Below are positions 26,814-37,645 of a stretch of DNA of 64,000 bases, one piece after another (the first letter of the stretch is position 1; each line of letters opens with the position of its first letter). The DNA comes from Nostoc sp. PCC 7107 (GTDB lineage: Bacteria > Cyanobacteriota > Cyanobacteriia > Cyanobacteriales > Nostocaceae). The position numbers were made by a program, and so were the translations under genes. The notes under the pieces were generated by a model, which was given only the letters and a program-made list of their open reading frames with translations, was not told where the DNA came from and did no database searches. The DNA lies in NCBI RefSeq assembly GCF_000316625.1, contig NC_019676.1:2033001-2097000 (forward strand). Reading direction: 5' to 3'.

Positions 26814-26817
26814 ATCA

Positions 26818-27315
26818 ATGAATAATTTTAACGCTATGCTTGCTGAAAAACCTCAGCAAAATCATCTCAGAGATGGTTATCTGAAGTTTCAGCTAAATCA
26901 ACAAACTGCTGCTATGTTGGCAATGAATCACACTCAAGAAGCTGTGATTTTACCTGTAGAAGCTATTACTCCGATGCCGAATATGGCTGGATGTATCTTA
27001 GGATTAATGAATTGGCGGAGTCGGATAATTTGGGCTATTGATTTACCACGAATGCTCAATTTAGAAGCTATAGATACGCGAAGACAGCAATATAATGTCA
27101 TCGTCATTAAGGTAGAATCACTGCTGTTAGGTTTAGTTGTCCAAGAAATTAAAGGTACAACTAAAATTATGCTTGATGATATTCATTCTCCTATTGGACA
27201 AGTAGCATCTAGTTTAGTTCCTTATTTGCGTGGATGCGTTGTGCAACAAGAAGAGATATTGCTGGTATTAGATGCTCAAGCAATTGTGCAATCTTCTATT
27301 CTCCGCAGTGATTAA
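26818..27315 (+). CDS. CheW-like adaptor
   Basis: Protein of 165 residues of the CheW fold (VEAITPMPNMAGCILGLMNWRSRIIWAIDL), which couples the chemoreceptor to the CheA kinase. It starts 4 bp after the CheY-like stop codon and is co-transcribed with it. The N-terminal 25 residues are variable. There is no fusion to a receiver. Confidence 0.9.
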   Translation: MNNFNAMLAEKPQQNHLRDGYLKFQLNQQTAAMLAMNHTQEAVILPVEAITPMPNMAGCILGLMNWRSRIIWAIDLPRMLNLEAIDTRRQQYNVIVIKVESLLLGLVVQEIKGTTKIMLDDIHSPIGQVASSLVPYLRGCVVQQEEILLVLDAQAIVQSSILRSD

Positions 27316-27376
27316 GTTGTCTAGAATTCAGATAACTTGAGATATTTTTGATGTACCTATGCAGGAGAATTTCAGG

Positions 27377-29674
27377 ATGTTTAATAAAACTGACACGGCT
27401 AAGAGTGGTGATGGTAAAAATCGTGCTTCTTTGATTACATCTACCAAACTTTCTGAGAGTAAAATTCCACTAAATAATAGTGCTAATGCTGCTAAATCTG
27501 ATGGTGAGATGCAGCATAACTTAGGTGGAAATTTAAAACGGCTGAGTTTAGAAACAAAAGCCACAATTATTGCGATCGCCATCAGCACTATACCAGCTTT
27601 AGTCATAGGTGCGATCGCCTATACTTTTGCGAGTAAATCATTGACTCAGCAAATTACCCAATCTCAAACGGCTGAAGCTGTTGGTTTAACAGATAAAGTT
27701 AACCGCTTTATGTCTGCAAGATATGGAGATATTCAAATACTAGCTAACTTGCCTGTATTTGTTAACAACAACTTAACAAGAAGTACTAATACTCCAGAAA
27801 AACAAGCATTACTAGATAAAATTCTTGCAGCTTATCAAACTTATAATAGTATTGCTGTCTTTGGCACAGACGGTAATGTGATTGTGCAGTCTTCTGGTGA
27901 AGCCCTAGATAACCAAAAAGATAATAACTATTTTCAAGAAACTCTGCAAAAAGATGCTGCGGTAATTAGTCAACCAGAAAAATCTGCTGATATTTATCTA
28001 GCTGCACCTATCAAAGATACAGTTACAGGCAAAACTTTGGCAGTTGTCAGAACCAGCCTACCGACGAAAGCTTTAGAAGACACCATCAAAAACTATGCTG
28101 TTAACGGTTATCAATACGCTTTGCTAGATAATGCTGGCAAAGTTTTCTTAAGTTCACGCCCAGAATTATTAGGCAAAGAAGCAAAAGCCGAGTATCCTGG
28201 TTTAGCCAAAATTCTTGCGACAAGCAATATCTCTACCCTGACAACTGTTCCCCAAAGCCATCATAGAAGACAATTAATTAGTTACGTACCTGCGCCAAAA
28301 ATTGCCGGGTTATCAGATTTAAATTGGCAAGTCTTATTGACTACTGATGCGGCAATTTTATATGGTACTCAACGACAATTGTTGTGGATAGTTACCATTG
28401 GTACAGGATTAATTGGACTCGTTGTTGCCGCGATCGCAGCTTGGTTAGCCAAGCGTACCACACTGCCGATTATCAATGCCACCGCTGCCGTCGCCAAACT
28501 AGGACAAGGTGAACTCAACACCCGCCTGGCATCAGAAAGAGAAGACGAGCTAGGTGTATTGAGTGCCAATATTGACAACATGGCTGCTCAATTACAGGTA
28601 TTCGTTAAAGAACAAGCCGCCGAAATTGCCCAAACCAAGACTGTTACTGAATCAACTTCCACAGCCGAACGCCCAACACAAGAAGCCTTACAACTGCAAC
28701 TATTAGAACTACTAAATGACATCGAAGGTGCAGCTAGAGGTGATTTAACTGTACGCGCTGATGTGACAGACGGCGAAATAGGCACTGTTGCCGACTTTTT
28801 CAACTCTATTGTCGAAAATTTGCGGGATATCGTCACCCAAGTTAAACAAGCAGCCACGCAGGTAAACACTGCTATTGGTTCTAACGAAAGCGCTATCAGC
28901 CAACTTGCTGACGAAGCACTAGTGCAAGCTGAGGAAATTAACCGCGCCCTTGATGCTGTTGATAAGATGACACATTCCATGCAGGCAGTTGCCAATAGTG
29001 CCGAACAAGCCGCAACTGTAGCTAACAACGCCGCCCAAAACGCTTCCAAGAGTGAAGAAGCAATGTATTTAACCGTGCAGAACATTCTCTCTCTACGGGA
29101 AAGCGTTGGCGAAACAGCCCAAAAAGTTAAACGTTTAGGAGAATCTTCGCAACAAATTTCTCGCGTGGTGTCCTTAATTAATCAAATTGCTATGCAAACC
29201 AACTTACTCGCCATCAACGCAGGTATAGAAGCCGCCCGTGCTGGTGAAGAAGGCCAAGGTTTTGCTGTGGTAGCCGAAGAAGTAGGTGAGTTAGCAGTCC
29301 GTAGTGCAGCTGCTACTCAAGAAATTGAACAAATTGTCGAGAACATTCAACGGGAAACTAGCGCTGTTGTTCAAGCGATGGAAATTGGTACTACCCAAGT
29401 TGGCGAAGGTGCGCGGGTAGTTGAAGAAGCCAAACAAAATCTTGGCCAAATTTTCGATGTTTCCCGGCAAATTGATTCTTTAGTACAGTCTATTTCTTCT
29501 GCAACCGCATCTCAAGTGCAAACATCGCAAACTGTCAGCTTATTAATGAAAGAAATCGCTGCTATATCTCAACGCACTAGAGATTCTTCCAGCGTAGTTT
29601 GCCAATCTCTCAAACAAACTGTAGAGATTTCTCATAAGTTGCAAGAGACTGTGGAGACTTTTAAAGTTAATTGA
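27377..29674 (+). CDS. Methyl-accepting chemotaxis protein (PilJ/HmpD type)
   Basis: Receptor of 765 residues. A cytoplasmic N-terminal tail of about 60 residues precedes TM1 (about 63-85). A periplasmic Cache-like sensor domain runs to TM2 (about 335-358), followed by HAMP segments, a second HAMP-like stretch ([21 protein letters not shown]) and the signalling hairpin with [20 protein letters not shown]. No CheR/CheB tail pentapeptide is visible. The ATG at 27377 follows an AGGAG box and is preferred to one at 27359. The signal sensed (light or chemical) cannot be read; no bilin-binding GAF is present, which separates it from PixJ/TaxD1. Confidence 0.92.
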   Translation: MFNKTDTAKSGDGKNRASLITSTKLSESKIPLNNSANAAKSDGEMQHNLGGNLKRLSLETKATIIAIAISTIPALVIGAIAYTFASKSLTQQITQSQTAEAVGLTDKVNRFMSARYGDIQILANLPVFVNNNLTRSTNTPEKQALLDKILAAYQTYNSIAVFGTDGNVIVQSSGEALDNQKDNNYFQETLQKDAAVISQPEKSADIYLAAPIKDTVTGKTLAVVRTSLPTKALEDTIKNYAVNGYQYALLDNAGKVFLSSRPELLGKEAKAEYPGLAKILATSNISTLTTVPQSHHRRQLISYVPAPKIAGLSDLNWQVLLTTDAAILYGTQRQLLWIVTIGTGLIGLVVAAIAAWLAKRTTLPIINATAAVAKLGQGELNTRLASEREDELGVLSANIDNMAAQLQVFVKEQAAEIAQTKTVTESTSTAERPTQEALQLQLLELLNDIEGAARGDLTVRADVTDGEIGTVADFFNSIVENLRDIVTQVKQAATQVNTAIGSNESAISQLADEALVQAEEINRALDAVDKMTHSMQAVANSAEQAATVANNAAQNASKSEEAMYLTVQNILSLRESVGETAQKVKRLGESSQQISRVVSLINQIAMQTNLLAINAGIEAARAGEEGQGFAVVAEEVGELAVRSAAATQEIEQIVENIQRETSAVVQAMEIGTTQVGEGARVVEEAKQNLGQIFDVSRQIDSLVQSISSATASQVQTSQTVSLLMKEIAAISQRTRDSSSVVCQSLKQTVEISHKLQETVETFKVN

Positions 29675-29762
29675 TTTTGTCACTTGTCATTTGTTCTTTG
29701 TCTTTTGTTTACGAATGACCAATGATAAATGACTAATAATTAATGACTAAATAATAAAACCA

Positions 29763-32741
29763 ATGTCACAAGATAAAGAATTAGAAATCCAGATGCAGTT
29801 TCTGGAAGAAGCGACAGATTACCTCAATACTTTAGAAGCAGTATTGTTGGAAATAGACACTAGCCATCGCATAGATTTAGAAAAAATTAATGGCGCACTC
29901 CGTGCTGCCCACTCAATTAAAGGTGGTGCGGCAATGATGGGATTTCGAGTGCTAAGTGATTTAGCACACCGCTTAGAGGATGCTTTTAAAGTATTAAAAA
30001 CTAGAAAAAGTTCTCTAGAAATTGACCAACAATTGCAAAGTTTATTACTGTCGGCAATTGATTGGATGCGTCAGATTGTCGAATTACTCTCAACAGAAAG
30101 TGTCATTGAGGAACAATGGTTAACAAGTTTTTGTTTTCCAGTTTTTGATGAGCTTTATCAACGTTTAGGTGATCCTAATCCTGAAGATGCAACAACTATG
30201 TTGTCACCAGAAGATGGACAAAATATTATTCCTTTATTATTTGAAACCGAAGTTGAAGGCTGTTTACAACGGCTAGAATCTGTGTTGGCTGACAGTCAAC
30301 AACCTTGTTTGCAAGAAGAAGTGGCAATTATGGCTGCTGAGTTGGGCGGTTTGGGAGAAATGCTGCAATTAACGGCGTTTACTCAACTCTGTGATTCCAT
30401 CAAACGCTGTATCGAATTTGCTGCACCAGAAAGCATTCCGGAAATTGCCCAAATTGCATTGCAAACATGGCGGCGATCGCAAGCTTTAGTCTTAACAAAT
30501 CAATTCGATAGTTTACCTAGAGCAATTGAGTTAAGTGAAGCATCAAGCACCTCTACAAATTATCATCAATTTGAGCAACTTTCAACCGCAGATGCGATCG
30601 CCCAATTCCTTGCTACAGATAACGGTGTTCACCAAGAAGTAGAATTAGCAGAAACACCATTGATGAGGCAAGCCGAAGAAATAACTGTTAGTAATTTCCT
30701 CCCCTTAGATGTAGAGATTAATCAAAGTATTAGTCTGCCGGAAATCAACACCATTATTGCTGAACACAAAATTGAAGTAATTAGTAATGGCAAAGACCGC
30801 GAACATTCCGAAAACTCAGTCAGAGTTCCCAGTAAACAACTAGAACAAATTAATGATTTATTTAGCGAACTCATAGTTCAAAGAAACGGTTTACATTCAC
30901 AACTCGAAAAATTGCGTAAACTCTCACGGAATCTCAACCAGAGAGTACAAACTCTTGATCGGGAAAATCAAGAACTACGGATGGCATATAACAGAGTGCT
31001 ATCAGCTAATGCACGTCAGTATCAGCTGGTATCCTTCGACAATTCAGATACTAACTTAGTACCAGAAACCTCTCCCAATACTCAGCACTCCCTAGAAGAA
31101 ATTAATTTGCGATCGCAAGATGTCATCGAAACAATTGTCCAGGTACAAGAAGTTTCCACAGATATTCAATTAAGTGTAGACGATGCCGATCAAATTGCTC
31201 GTAAATTAAACAAAACATCCAAGCAATTACAAACAAAGATTAATCAAGTGCGGATGCGTCCAATTTCTGAGTTAGTTGAGCGTTTTCCTAGAGCCATCCG
31301 CGATTTAAATGTAGAATATGGTAAAAATGTCCAATTAAAAATTGAAGGTGGCAACACTTTAATTGAACGTAGTATTTTAGAAGCATTAAATGACCCTTTA
31401 ATGCACTTATTAAGGAATGCTTTTGATCATGGTATTGAAGAATCAGCCACTCGCCACAGCTTAGGTAAACCAGAACAAGGATTAATCGAAATTCAAGCCA
31501 CTCACCGCAGCAATCGCACAATTATTACCATGCGAGATGATGGACGAGGTATTTCTTTAGAAAAAATTCGTTCTCGCGCCTTAGCAATGGGTCTAGATAG
31601 TTCTTTATTAGAAAATGCGAGTGATGATGAACTACTTTCATTAATTTTTGAACCAGGGTTTAGCACTTCTGAAAAAGTCACCGCCTTATCTGGTCGTGGC
31701 GTGGGGATGGATGTAGTTCGCAACAACCTCAAACTTGTACGTGGTGATATCACAGTTGATACCGAACCAGGAAAAGGAACCACCTTCACCTTATCAGTAC
31801 CCTTTACCTTGTCTGTGGCGAGAGTGCTGTTAGTTGAAACTAGTAAAATATTACTGGCATTTCCTACAGATGTGGTTTCTGAAATATTTTTACTTCAAAG
31901 CGATCGCATTATCTCAATGGGCGGTAGCGAAGTCCTCAATTGGCAAGGTACAATGATACCCTTGATTCGCCTGGGACAATATTTGGATTTCAATTGTCCG
32001 CGTTACGACAGTCCAGAACTGGAAACTCCCGCAGCCATTAACGCTAGTAGTGTATTAATAGTCAAAGGTAACAATCAAACTGTTGCTGTCCAAGTAGACC
32101 GTTGTTGGGGTGAACAAGAAGTTGCTATCCGCCAAATTGAAGGTAATATCCCTTTACCAGAAGGTTTTAGTAACTGTACAATTCTCGGTGATGGTCGAGT
32201 AGTCGCCTTAGTTAGTGCTAACGAATTACTATATTGGATTGCCACTAACCAAAACACTCCCAAAAATAATCAACTACCCTCAGTCAGATTAAAAACACCG
32301 TTCCTCTTTGTTGATAGTGAAAAACTCGCAGCCTTACCTCCCAAACCAAAAGGCAAGATTTTAATTATTGATGACTCAATTAATGTCCGCCGCTTTTTAG
32401 CACTTACTTTAGAAAAAGGTGGCTACCAAGTAGAACAAGCAAAAGACGGTCAAGATGCTTTAGAAAAATTAGAAACAGGCTTGCAAATTGCTGCTGTAAT
32501 TTGTGATATCGAAATGCCCCGTCTTGACGGCTATGGATTTTTAGGCAAAGTCAAAAACAACATTGATTGGAAAAATATTCCAGTCGCTATGCTGACTTCT
32601 CGCAGTAGCGATAAACATAAACAACTCGCTATGCAGCTTGGTGCTAGAGCCTATTTTTCTAAACCATATAACGAGCAAGAATTACTCTACACTCTAGAGC
32701 AACTCATTGACAATGTAGCCGAAACAGCAGCTTCTAATTGA
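29763..32741 (+). CDS. CheA-like hybrid histidine kinase with REC (PilL/HmpE type)
   Basis: Protein of 992 residues. The N-terminal Hpt domain has phospho-His50 (AAHSIKGGAAMMGF). A long linker carries a second Hpt-like region without the histidine and a coiled coil (about 360-420). The P4 kinase domain follows (HLLRNAFDHGIEE, GRGVGMDVVRNN), then a CheW-like domain and a C-terminal receiver with Asp915 (AVICDIEMPRLDG). It completes the five-gene set of receptor, adaptor, kinase and regulators that controls type IV pilus or hormogonium motility in filamentous cyanobacteria. Which of the known loci (hmp, ptx or another) it matches needs synteny. A terminator follows at 32767. Confidence 0.93.
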   Translation: MSQDKELEIQMQFLEEATDYLNTLEAVLLEIDTSHRIDLEKINGALRAAHSIKGGAAMMGFRVLSDLAHRLEDAFKVLKTRKSSLEIDQQLQSLLLSAIDWMRQIVELLSTESVIEEQWLTSFCFPVFDELYQRLGDPNPEDATTMLSPEDGQNIIPLLFETEVEGCLQRLESVLADSQQPCLQEEVAIMAAELGGLGEMLQLTAFTQLCDSIKRCIEFAAPESIPEIAQIALQTWRRSQALVLTNQFDSLPRAIELSEASSTSTNYHQFEQLSTADAIAQFLATDNGVHQEVELAETPLMRQAEEITVSNFLPLDVEINQSISLPEINTIIAEHKIEVISNGKDREHSENSVRVPSKQLEQINDLFSELIVQRNGLHSQLEKLRKLSRNLNQRVQTLDRENQELRMAYNRVLSANARQYQLVSFDNSDTNLVPETSPNTQHSLEEINLRSQDVIETIVQVQEVSTDIQLSVDDADQIARKLNKTSKQLQTKINQVRMRPISELVERFPRAIRDLNVEYGKNVQLKIEGGNTLIERSILEALNDPLMHLLRNAFDHGIEESATRHSLGKPEQGLIEIQATHRSNRTIITMRDDGRGISLEKIRSRALAMGLDSSLLENASDDELLSLIFEPGFSTSEKVTALSGRGVGMDVVRNNLKLVRGDITVDTEPGKGTTFTLSVPFTLSVARVLLVETSKILLAFPTDVVSEIFLLQSDRIISMGGSEVLNWQGTMIPLIRLGQYLDFNCPRYDSPELETPAAINASSVLIVKGNNQTVAVQVDRCWGEQEVAIRQIEGNIPLPEGFSNCTILGDGRVVALVSANELLYWIATNQNTPKNNQLPSVRLKTPFLFVDSEKLAALPPKPKGKILIIDDSINVRRFLALTLEKGGYQVEQAKDGQDALEKLETGLQIAAVICDIEMPRLDGYGFLGKVKNNIDWKNIPVAMLTSRSSDKHKQLAMQLGARAYFSKPYNEQELLYTLEQLIDNVAETAASN

Positions 32742-32766
32742 ATACCAACTCAATAAATACTTGCGT

Positions 32767-32803
32767 TCATTCCTCGCCTCAAGCTGGGAATGATATTTTT
32801 TTG
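32767..32803 (+). terminator. Terminator after the chemotaxis operon
   Basis: TCATTCC (32767-32773) pairs with GGAATGA (32787-32793), followed by T-rich ATATTTTTTT. It lies 26 bp beyond the kinase stop codon. Confidence 0.7.
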
Positions 32804-33208
32804 CCTTGAAGATTTACCTAGCGATGGCGATTTGATTGTCAACATCAAATTCAACATCGCCTGATAGTCTTACTTATACAGCTTGCATAATTGGCCGTAA
32901 GTAACCTGATAGGTACATGTACAACTTAGCTAAAATTTTTATATTGGGAGGATATCCTAGACTTAATACCCGTGAAGCATTAGTTTGATCATAAAAAAGT
33001 TAATTTAGTTACATTTTTCCAGATTCAGTTAGTGTATTTTGTGTACCAACTTTACTGGTATCCTCCTTGAAGAATCCTATTACTAAGATAGTTAGCATTA
33101 TCCGACTCTTCGGCATCCCTGTATCTATGCTTACTTCGTCTTTACACAAGATATGCTAAAGTTTCTCAACTGCTGATGTTTAATTAAATTCTCCAAATTT
33201 AAATAGTT
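32804..33208. other. Intergenic region, nothing recognised
   Basis: About 400 bp without a supported gene, RNA or repeat. It contains the promoter of the small downstream gene. Confidence 0.5.
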
Positions 33209-33481
33209 ATGACAGAGCAATCAGATTTTCTATCTAATCTCTCTGATTTTCTTTATCCACGTAGTTGCTATTACGGTCAGTTCAAGCCAGAATATTTAGT
33301 ATTTAACGCTAATTTACAAGAATTTGCTCAACGAGTGAGCTACATTAGTAACCTGCAAACAAATGGTAAACTTTCTCCAGAAGAAGCTTACCAGCAAATA
33401 AAGGCTTTGTGGAAACAATTAAAACGTGCAAAGAAACAACTAGAAATTAGGACAGATGTCTTAGATTCCAACAATACTTAA
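33209..33481 (+). CDS. Conserved-looking small hypothetical protein
   Basis: Protein of 90 residues: an aromatic-rich start (FLYPRSCYYGQFKPEYLVFNANL) followed by an amphipathic helical half rich in Lys (KLSPEEAYQQIKALWKQLKRAKKQL). I recall similar short proteins in many cyanobacteria but no function. It has no signal peptide or membrane segment. It converges with the Kir channel gene. Confidence 0.6.
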   Translation: MTEQSDFLSNLSDFLYPRSCYYGQFKPEYLVFNANLQEFAQRVSYISNLQTNGKLSPEEAYQQIKALWKQLKRAKKQLEIRTDVLDSNNT

Positions 33482-33528
33482 TATTGGTACATCATTTTTA
33501 ATAAAAAAACTTTGTGTTCCTGTCGGCT

Positions 33529-34443
33529 TTACTCCAAAGGAAGAACATCATGGAAGTGGTTGTAGTCGATATAACGATGTCCATTAGATGCGTGGTGCAG
33601 TATATCGACAAACCGATGATTCCATAAAATCTCATTACTACCATAGCTATGACGTGCATGAACAATTTGTGCCACGGTTTCATCAATGCCACTTAAAGAC
33701 ACCATCAATACACAGTTAGTTTGACTTAAAGATTCTGGTGTCATTCCATATAAAGGACTAGACTGATCAATTACGTGCATCACCGACCAAGTCAAGGTAA
33801 AGCCAGGAGTTTGTTGTCGCAAAAGTTTGAGATCATATATGCGGCGCATAAAATCACCTTCTGCTGTAACTTCATCACGCATTAGATACACCCGCATCTG
33901 TGCTTCCAAAATTAAATTCCGCCGCTGGTTAGCAGTGCGAAACATCAGAGTCGGCGCACCATCATAGGGTACAATTACCGCCACACGACTAAAGATGACA
34001 CGCGCAGTTGGACGAGAAAACCGTGCAAAGGCTAACCCTGTCATCACAGCAATTCCCATCACCCCAACGATCGCCTCTACCGTAACAATGATATTGGCAT
34101 AAGTTGTTTTGGGATACATTGCACCGTAACCGATGGATGCCAAAGTTTGCACACTAAAGAAAAACGCATCTACAAAAGAACCTGGACGAGCATTCGTAAT
34201 ACAATCTCCCCCTAATAAATACGCCAAAGCAAACAGAGTGTTAATAATTACATAAAAAGCACAAATTAATAGTACAAATCCACTCCAAGAAACTGTCAAG
34301 AGTAAATGGTAAGGATCGCGCCAGTAGGAGTGCCATACACCTAAGCCCATAATCTCCACATTACCATTGTGATATTTGAGATGAATGATGGGTTGTGGAC
34401 GCTGTCGTTGCTTTCGTGCGAGTCTTTTGAGTTGAAATTTCAT
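33529..34443 (-). CDS. Inward-rectifier (KirBac-type) potassium channel
   Basis: Protein of 304 residues with Kir architecture. An amphipathic slide helix (HSYWRDPYHLLLTVSW) leads into TM1. The pore helix with selectivity filter SIGYGAMYP, TM2 (VTVEAIVGVMGIAVMTGLAFARFSRP, written here in parts) and a C-terminal immunoglobulin-like cytoplasmic domain (VPYDGAPTLMFRTANQR..) follow. Tetramers conduct K+ and are gated by lipids, pH or ligands. TM2 appears to lack the classic acidic rectification-controller residue seen in strong rectifiers, though exact alignment is needed. It lies divergent to an MFS transporter. Confidence 0.92.
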   Translation of the reverse strand: MKFQLKRLARKQRQRPQPIIHLKYHNGNVEIMGLGVWHSYWRDPYHLLLTVSWSGFVLLICAFYVIINTLFALAYLLGGDCITNARPGSFVDAFFFSVQTLASIGYGAMYPKTTYANIIVTVEAIVGVMGIAVMTGLAFARFSRPTARVIFSRVAVIVPYDGAPTLMFRTANQRRNLILEAQMRVYLMRDEVTAEGDFMRRIYDLKLLRQQTPGFTLTWSVMHVIDQSSPLYGMTPESLSQTNCVLMVSLSGIDETVAQIVHARHSYGSNEILWNHRFVDILHHASNGHRYIDYNHFHDVLPLE

Positions 34444-34551
34444 CGGGTGTAGCCAAAAGAACGGCGAATCATTGCTATGACTAAGGCTAAAAGCCGCTGT
34501 TATCTGATACAGTGCAGTGGCTAAGTAATACTGGGCGCTTTGACACTAGTG

Positions 34552-35739
34552 ATGAACCGAAATTTCTGGATTACGGCTTTAGTTGCCTTGATTAATTCCC
34601 TCAGTTTGACAATTTTAATCCCTATTATCTATCTTTATGGCAAACAATTTGGGCTGAGTGATTTTCAGACAAGTTTGTTATTTTCGATTTATTCAATAGC
34701 TCAGTTTTTCTCCACACCTGTGATTGGTAAATTATCCGATCGCTTTGGGCGCAAACCTTTGTTGATTATTAGTTTAGCCGGGACAGTGATTGCCAATGCG
34801 ATCGCTGGGACTGCAACCACAGCTAGTTGGCTATTCTTCGCCAGATTTCTTGATGGAATTACTGGCGGTAATGCTTCTGTGGCGCAGGCGATTATTTCTG
34901 ATGTCACCGCCCCCGAAAATCGCGTTAAAGCTTTTGGGATTTACGGTGCAGCCTTTGGCGTAGGTTTTGTGTTAGGGCCAGTTACAAGTTTGCTGGCGCA
35001 GCAATTTTCTCTGGGGACAGCTTTTTTAGTTTCGGCGGCGATCGCCTTTTTCGCTCTGTTAATTACAATTTTCTTTTTACCAGAAACTCTGCAAACTAAA
35101 GCTGCTAAAGCCAACAACCTCTTTGACCTCGGATTAGGAAATTTAATTCGTGGTTTAGCTATGCCAAAAATTGGCATATTACTCATTATTAACTTTTTTA
35201 TCGGCACAACTTTTACAATTTTTACCTATGCTTTTCAACCTTATTTTATTAAGGTATTAGGACAAAATAGTCAATCTTTGACACTTGTATTTATCTTATT
35301 TGGCGTATTGGGAACAATCATGCAAACTTGGGGTGTATCCCTTCTCAACCGTAAATTTAATATTGTTAGTATATTATTTTTAGCTTTATTTATCCGCAGT
35401 TTATCATTTATAATCATGCCAATTTGGCATAACATTATTTATTTTATTATAGTTGCCATTGTATATTCTTTATTTAACTCTTTAGTTCAACCCATGATTA
35501 ATACGTTAATTTCACTCAATGCTAAGTCACAGGAACAAGGCACAGCAATGGGTTTGAACTCTTCTTATTTAAGTATTTCCAATGGAATTGGCCCGGTAAT
35601 TGCTGGTATGCTAATCAATCAATCTCATCCCCAAACTTATAGCTATCCCCTCTATTTAGCAGGGATTCTGACTTTTCTAGTCTTATTTTTAGCAATCTTG
35701 ACTCGCAAAAACTATCTTCCTCATGGCACAGAAAAATAA
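34552..35739 (+). CDS. MFS transporter, TetA-like
   Basis: Major facilitator of 395 residues with 12 predicted membrane segments. The signature GKLSDRFGRKPLL follows TM2, and motif C-like GAAFGVGFVLGP lies in TM5. This pattern fits the 12-TM drug:H+ antiporter group that includes TetA, but the substrate cannot be inferred. The ATG at 34552 is used; an upstream TTG in the same frame and a GTG adjacent are alternatives with no better ribosome binding site. Confidence 0.85.
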   Translation: MNRNFWITALVALINSLSLTILIPIIYLYGKQFGLSDFQTSLLFSIYSIAQFFSTPVIGKLSDRFGRKPLLIISLAGTVIANAIAGTATTASWLFFARFLDGITGGNASVAQAIISDVTAPENRVKAFGIYGAAFGVGFVLGPVTSLLAQQFSLGTAFLVSAAIAFFALLITIFFLPETLQTKAAKANNLFDLGLGNLIRGLAMPKIGILLIINFFIGTTFTIFTYAFQPYFIKVLGQNSQSLTLVFILFGVLGTIMQTWGVSLLNRKFNIVSILFLALFIRSLSFIIMPIWHNIIYFIIVAIVYSLFNSLVQPMINTLISLNAKSQEQGTAMGLNSSYLSISNGIGPVIAGMLINQSHPQTYSYPLYLAGILTFLVLFLAILTRKNYLPHGTEK

Positions 35740-35946
35740 ACAAATTACACCAATCTCTGCATATACATCAGTCTTTGTCAAAAAATGTGTAGATTTCAGC
35801 GCCTGAAGTTATTTCCATATCACAAATTGTCAATTTCTGTAGTCAATTTGACGACAGTTTAATAAAAAGTAGCATATACTCGGTTATATAAGCCTCCGAG
35901 AAAGAAAAATAGCGGAGAATTTAAACTTAGTCAGCAGGTAAATCCT

Positions 35947-36615
35947 ATGCAAACAGTATGGGAATCAACAGAATTAGAATATGCCTTTCTGTTCACCTTA
36001 AGAAAGGTAAATTCCATTAATCCCGAAGGTTTTAAGCCATTCTTTCATAATTTGCCAGTTGATCCTTATATCAAGGGCAATTATCGTTTAAGAAGATTAT
36101 CTCGGTTTACCGTTTCTGGGAACGAGTTAATTAAGCTACCACATGGTTATCTGTTTCAAAGTAAAACATACAATCCTTTATTAGGAGATGTCAAAAGAGA
36201 ATTTGCGGAATTAGAAGACAGCATGATTGAGCTTGATATCTTTAAAAAGATGGTCTTAGCATTTAGTGATTCTTCTAAACTGCATCCAGAAGCAGAAATA
36301 GGAGTTCATCAAATCAGAACCATCTGTTCGGCAGAAAATATGGGAAATCCTGCACCTGAAGGTATTCATCAAGATGGTACTGATTTTATTGGAATATTCT
36401 CTGTTGCTAGAGAAAATATTCAAGGAGGCGAAACCCATTTATACACTGCAAAAAAAGAAAAGCCAGTATTTAGCAAAGTGCTGCATCCTGGTGAACTGTT
36501 ATTAGTTAACGACCACGAATTTTTCCACTTTACCACTCCGATAAAACCACAAATTGATGGGTTGGGAATTAGGGATGTTTTTGTGTTGACTTCGCCTAGC
36601 TTACTAACTGAATAA
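35947..36615 (+). CDS. 2-oxoglutarate/Fe(II) dioxygenase family protein
   Basis: Protein of 222 residues of the 2OG-Fe dioxygenase group that includes bacterial L-isoleucine 4-hydroxylase (IDO). The iron ligands are visible as HQD (GIHQDGTDF) and a distal His in DHEFFHFTTP, with a probable 2OG-binding Arg in GIRDVFVLTS. A free L-amino acid is the likely substrate class by family, not by specific residues. It is a single gene. A terminator follows at 36694. Confidence 0.82.
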   Translation: MQTVWESTELEYAFLFTLRKVNSINPEGFKPFFHNLPVDPYIKGNYRLRRLSRFTVSGNELIKLPHGYLFQSKTYNPLLGDVKREFAELEDSMIELDIFKKMVLAFSDSSKLHPEAEIGVHQIRTICSAENMGNPAPEGIHQDGTDFIGIFSVARENIQGGETHLYTAKKEKPVFSKVLHPGELLLVNDHEFFHFTTPIKPQIDGLGIRDVFVLTSPSLLTE

Positions 36616-36693
36616 TTATTGCCACGGTAGATTCATTTATAGATATAGAACAAAATTTGTTGATTTTACCTTCCCAACATTAATTTAATTGCG

Positions 36694-36732
36694 ATATGGG
36701 GAATTGGATGTAGTCACTTCCCCATATTTTTT
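36694..36732 (+). terminator. Intrinsic terminator after the dioxygenase gene
   Basis: ATATGGGGAA (36694-36703) pairs with TTCCCCATAT (36718-36727), followed by a T-tract. Confidence 0.85.
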
Positions 36733-36803
36733 ATATGGATTCAAGAAGAATAGGGCTGATAGTGGTTAATGAAGTTTAATGCGTATTGAATTAATAGCGA
36801 ATC

Positions 36804-37217
36804 TTAAAAAAATCTTTGTCGTTCTTTGCTCAGTTCCCAACCTTTTTTATCTCGGTTAACACAAGTTAAGCCTGTCTTTTTAGATGTGCAAGTAAAACCT
36901 TGATAACGCAATGTTTTACCATATTGCAAAACAGGACTGTTTGCATCTGCTACAGTGTCGCCATAACAACCCCGATAACCATTCCCTCGCGCATTCAGCT
37001 TAAATACGTGACCCCAGTCTAATTGACAGTCTTTGGGTTGAGGTGGGATTCTTCCAGTAATTTGTAAAACATCACAACGAATACTTTGATCTGCAATTAA
37101 GCAGTGAATATTCTTAGAAGGTGTTTGAAATTGGGTTTCCGCTTGGGCGATCGCCGGGAAAGATATGCAGGAAAATATAGTTGTTGTCAGGATGGTCAAA
37201 AAATTTTTGCGCTTCAT
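36804..37217 (-). CDS. Secreted DUF6636-like protein
   Basis: Protein of 137 residues with a Sec signal: MKRKNF, a hydrophobic core and a cleavage site after AIAQA. The mature part FQTPSKNIHCLIADQSIRCDV.. has six cysteines, which probably pair in the periplasm. The pattern matches the DUF6636 family, whose function is unknown. The start was moved to 37217 where the signal peptide begins; an in-frame upstream start (37256) would add a non-typical leader. Confidence 0.75.
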   Translation of the reverse strand: MKRKNFLTILTTTIFSCISFPAIAQAETQFQTPSKNIHCLIADQSIRCDVLQITGRIPPQPKDCQLDWGHVFKLNARGNGYRGCYGDTVADANSPVLQYGKTLRYQGFTCTSKKTGLTCVNRDKKGWELSKERQRFF

Positions 37218-37645
37218 GAAAAAACCTTGTATGAATGAAAAAGTTATCCATAGCAAATTTGTCTCTTCAAGACTGGTGCTAATTTTTCAAAATGCACATA
37301 CTCTTCTTTTAGACTTTGCTAAATTTAATTATATTCGTAAATATTAATACCCGCAAACACTGAAACAATTGCAGTGTTCTTAAAAAAGTAAATCGTTAAA
37401 TGATTGTCAGCATTGATTTTGAGGTATTTATGATAATTAAATAAGATTTAATTATAGAATATAGAGTGAATTTTACACATGAATAACTTAAGTATCAAGT
37501 AGCTAAGAATCATAGTTTTAGAGAGTTCTCACGTAAGTTCTGATTCAATTTCCCGCCTTGACAAATCAGCCGCAAGAGCAAGGCAGAATAATTCCCATCC
37601 GCGATTTAGGGCATTGTCATCAGTTAAACTTTACTTATTCACATC
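37218..37645. other. Divergent intergenic region, nothing recognised
   Basis: AT-rich 428-bp gap between the DUF6636-like gene and the phytochrome gene. No gene, RNA or repeat was supported. It must hold both promoters. Confidence 0.5.
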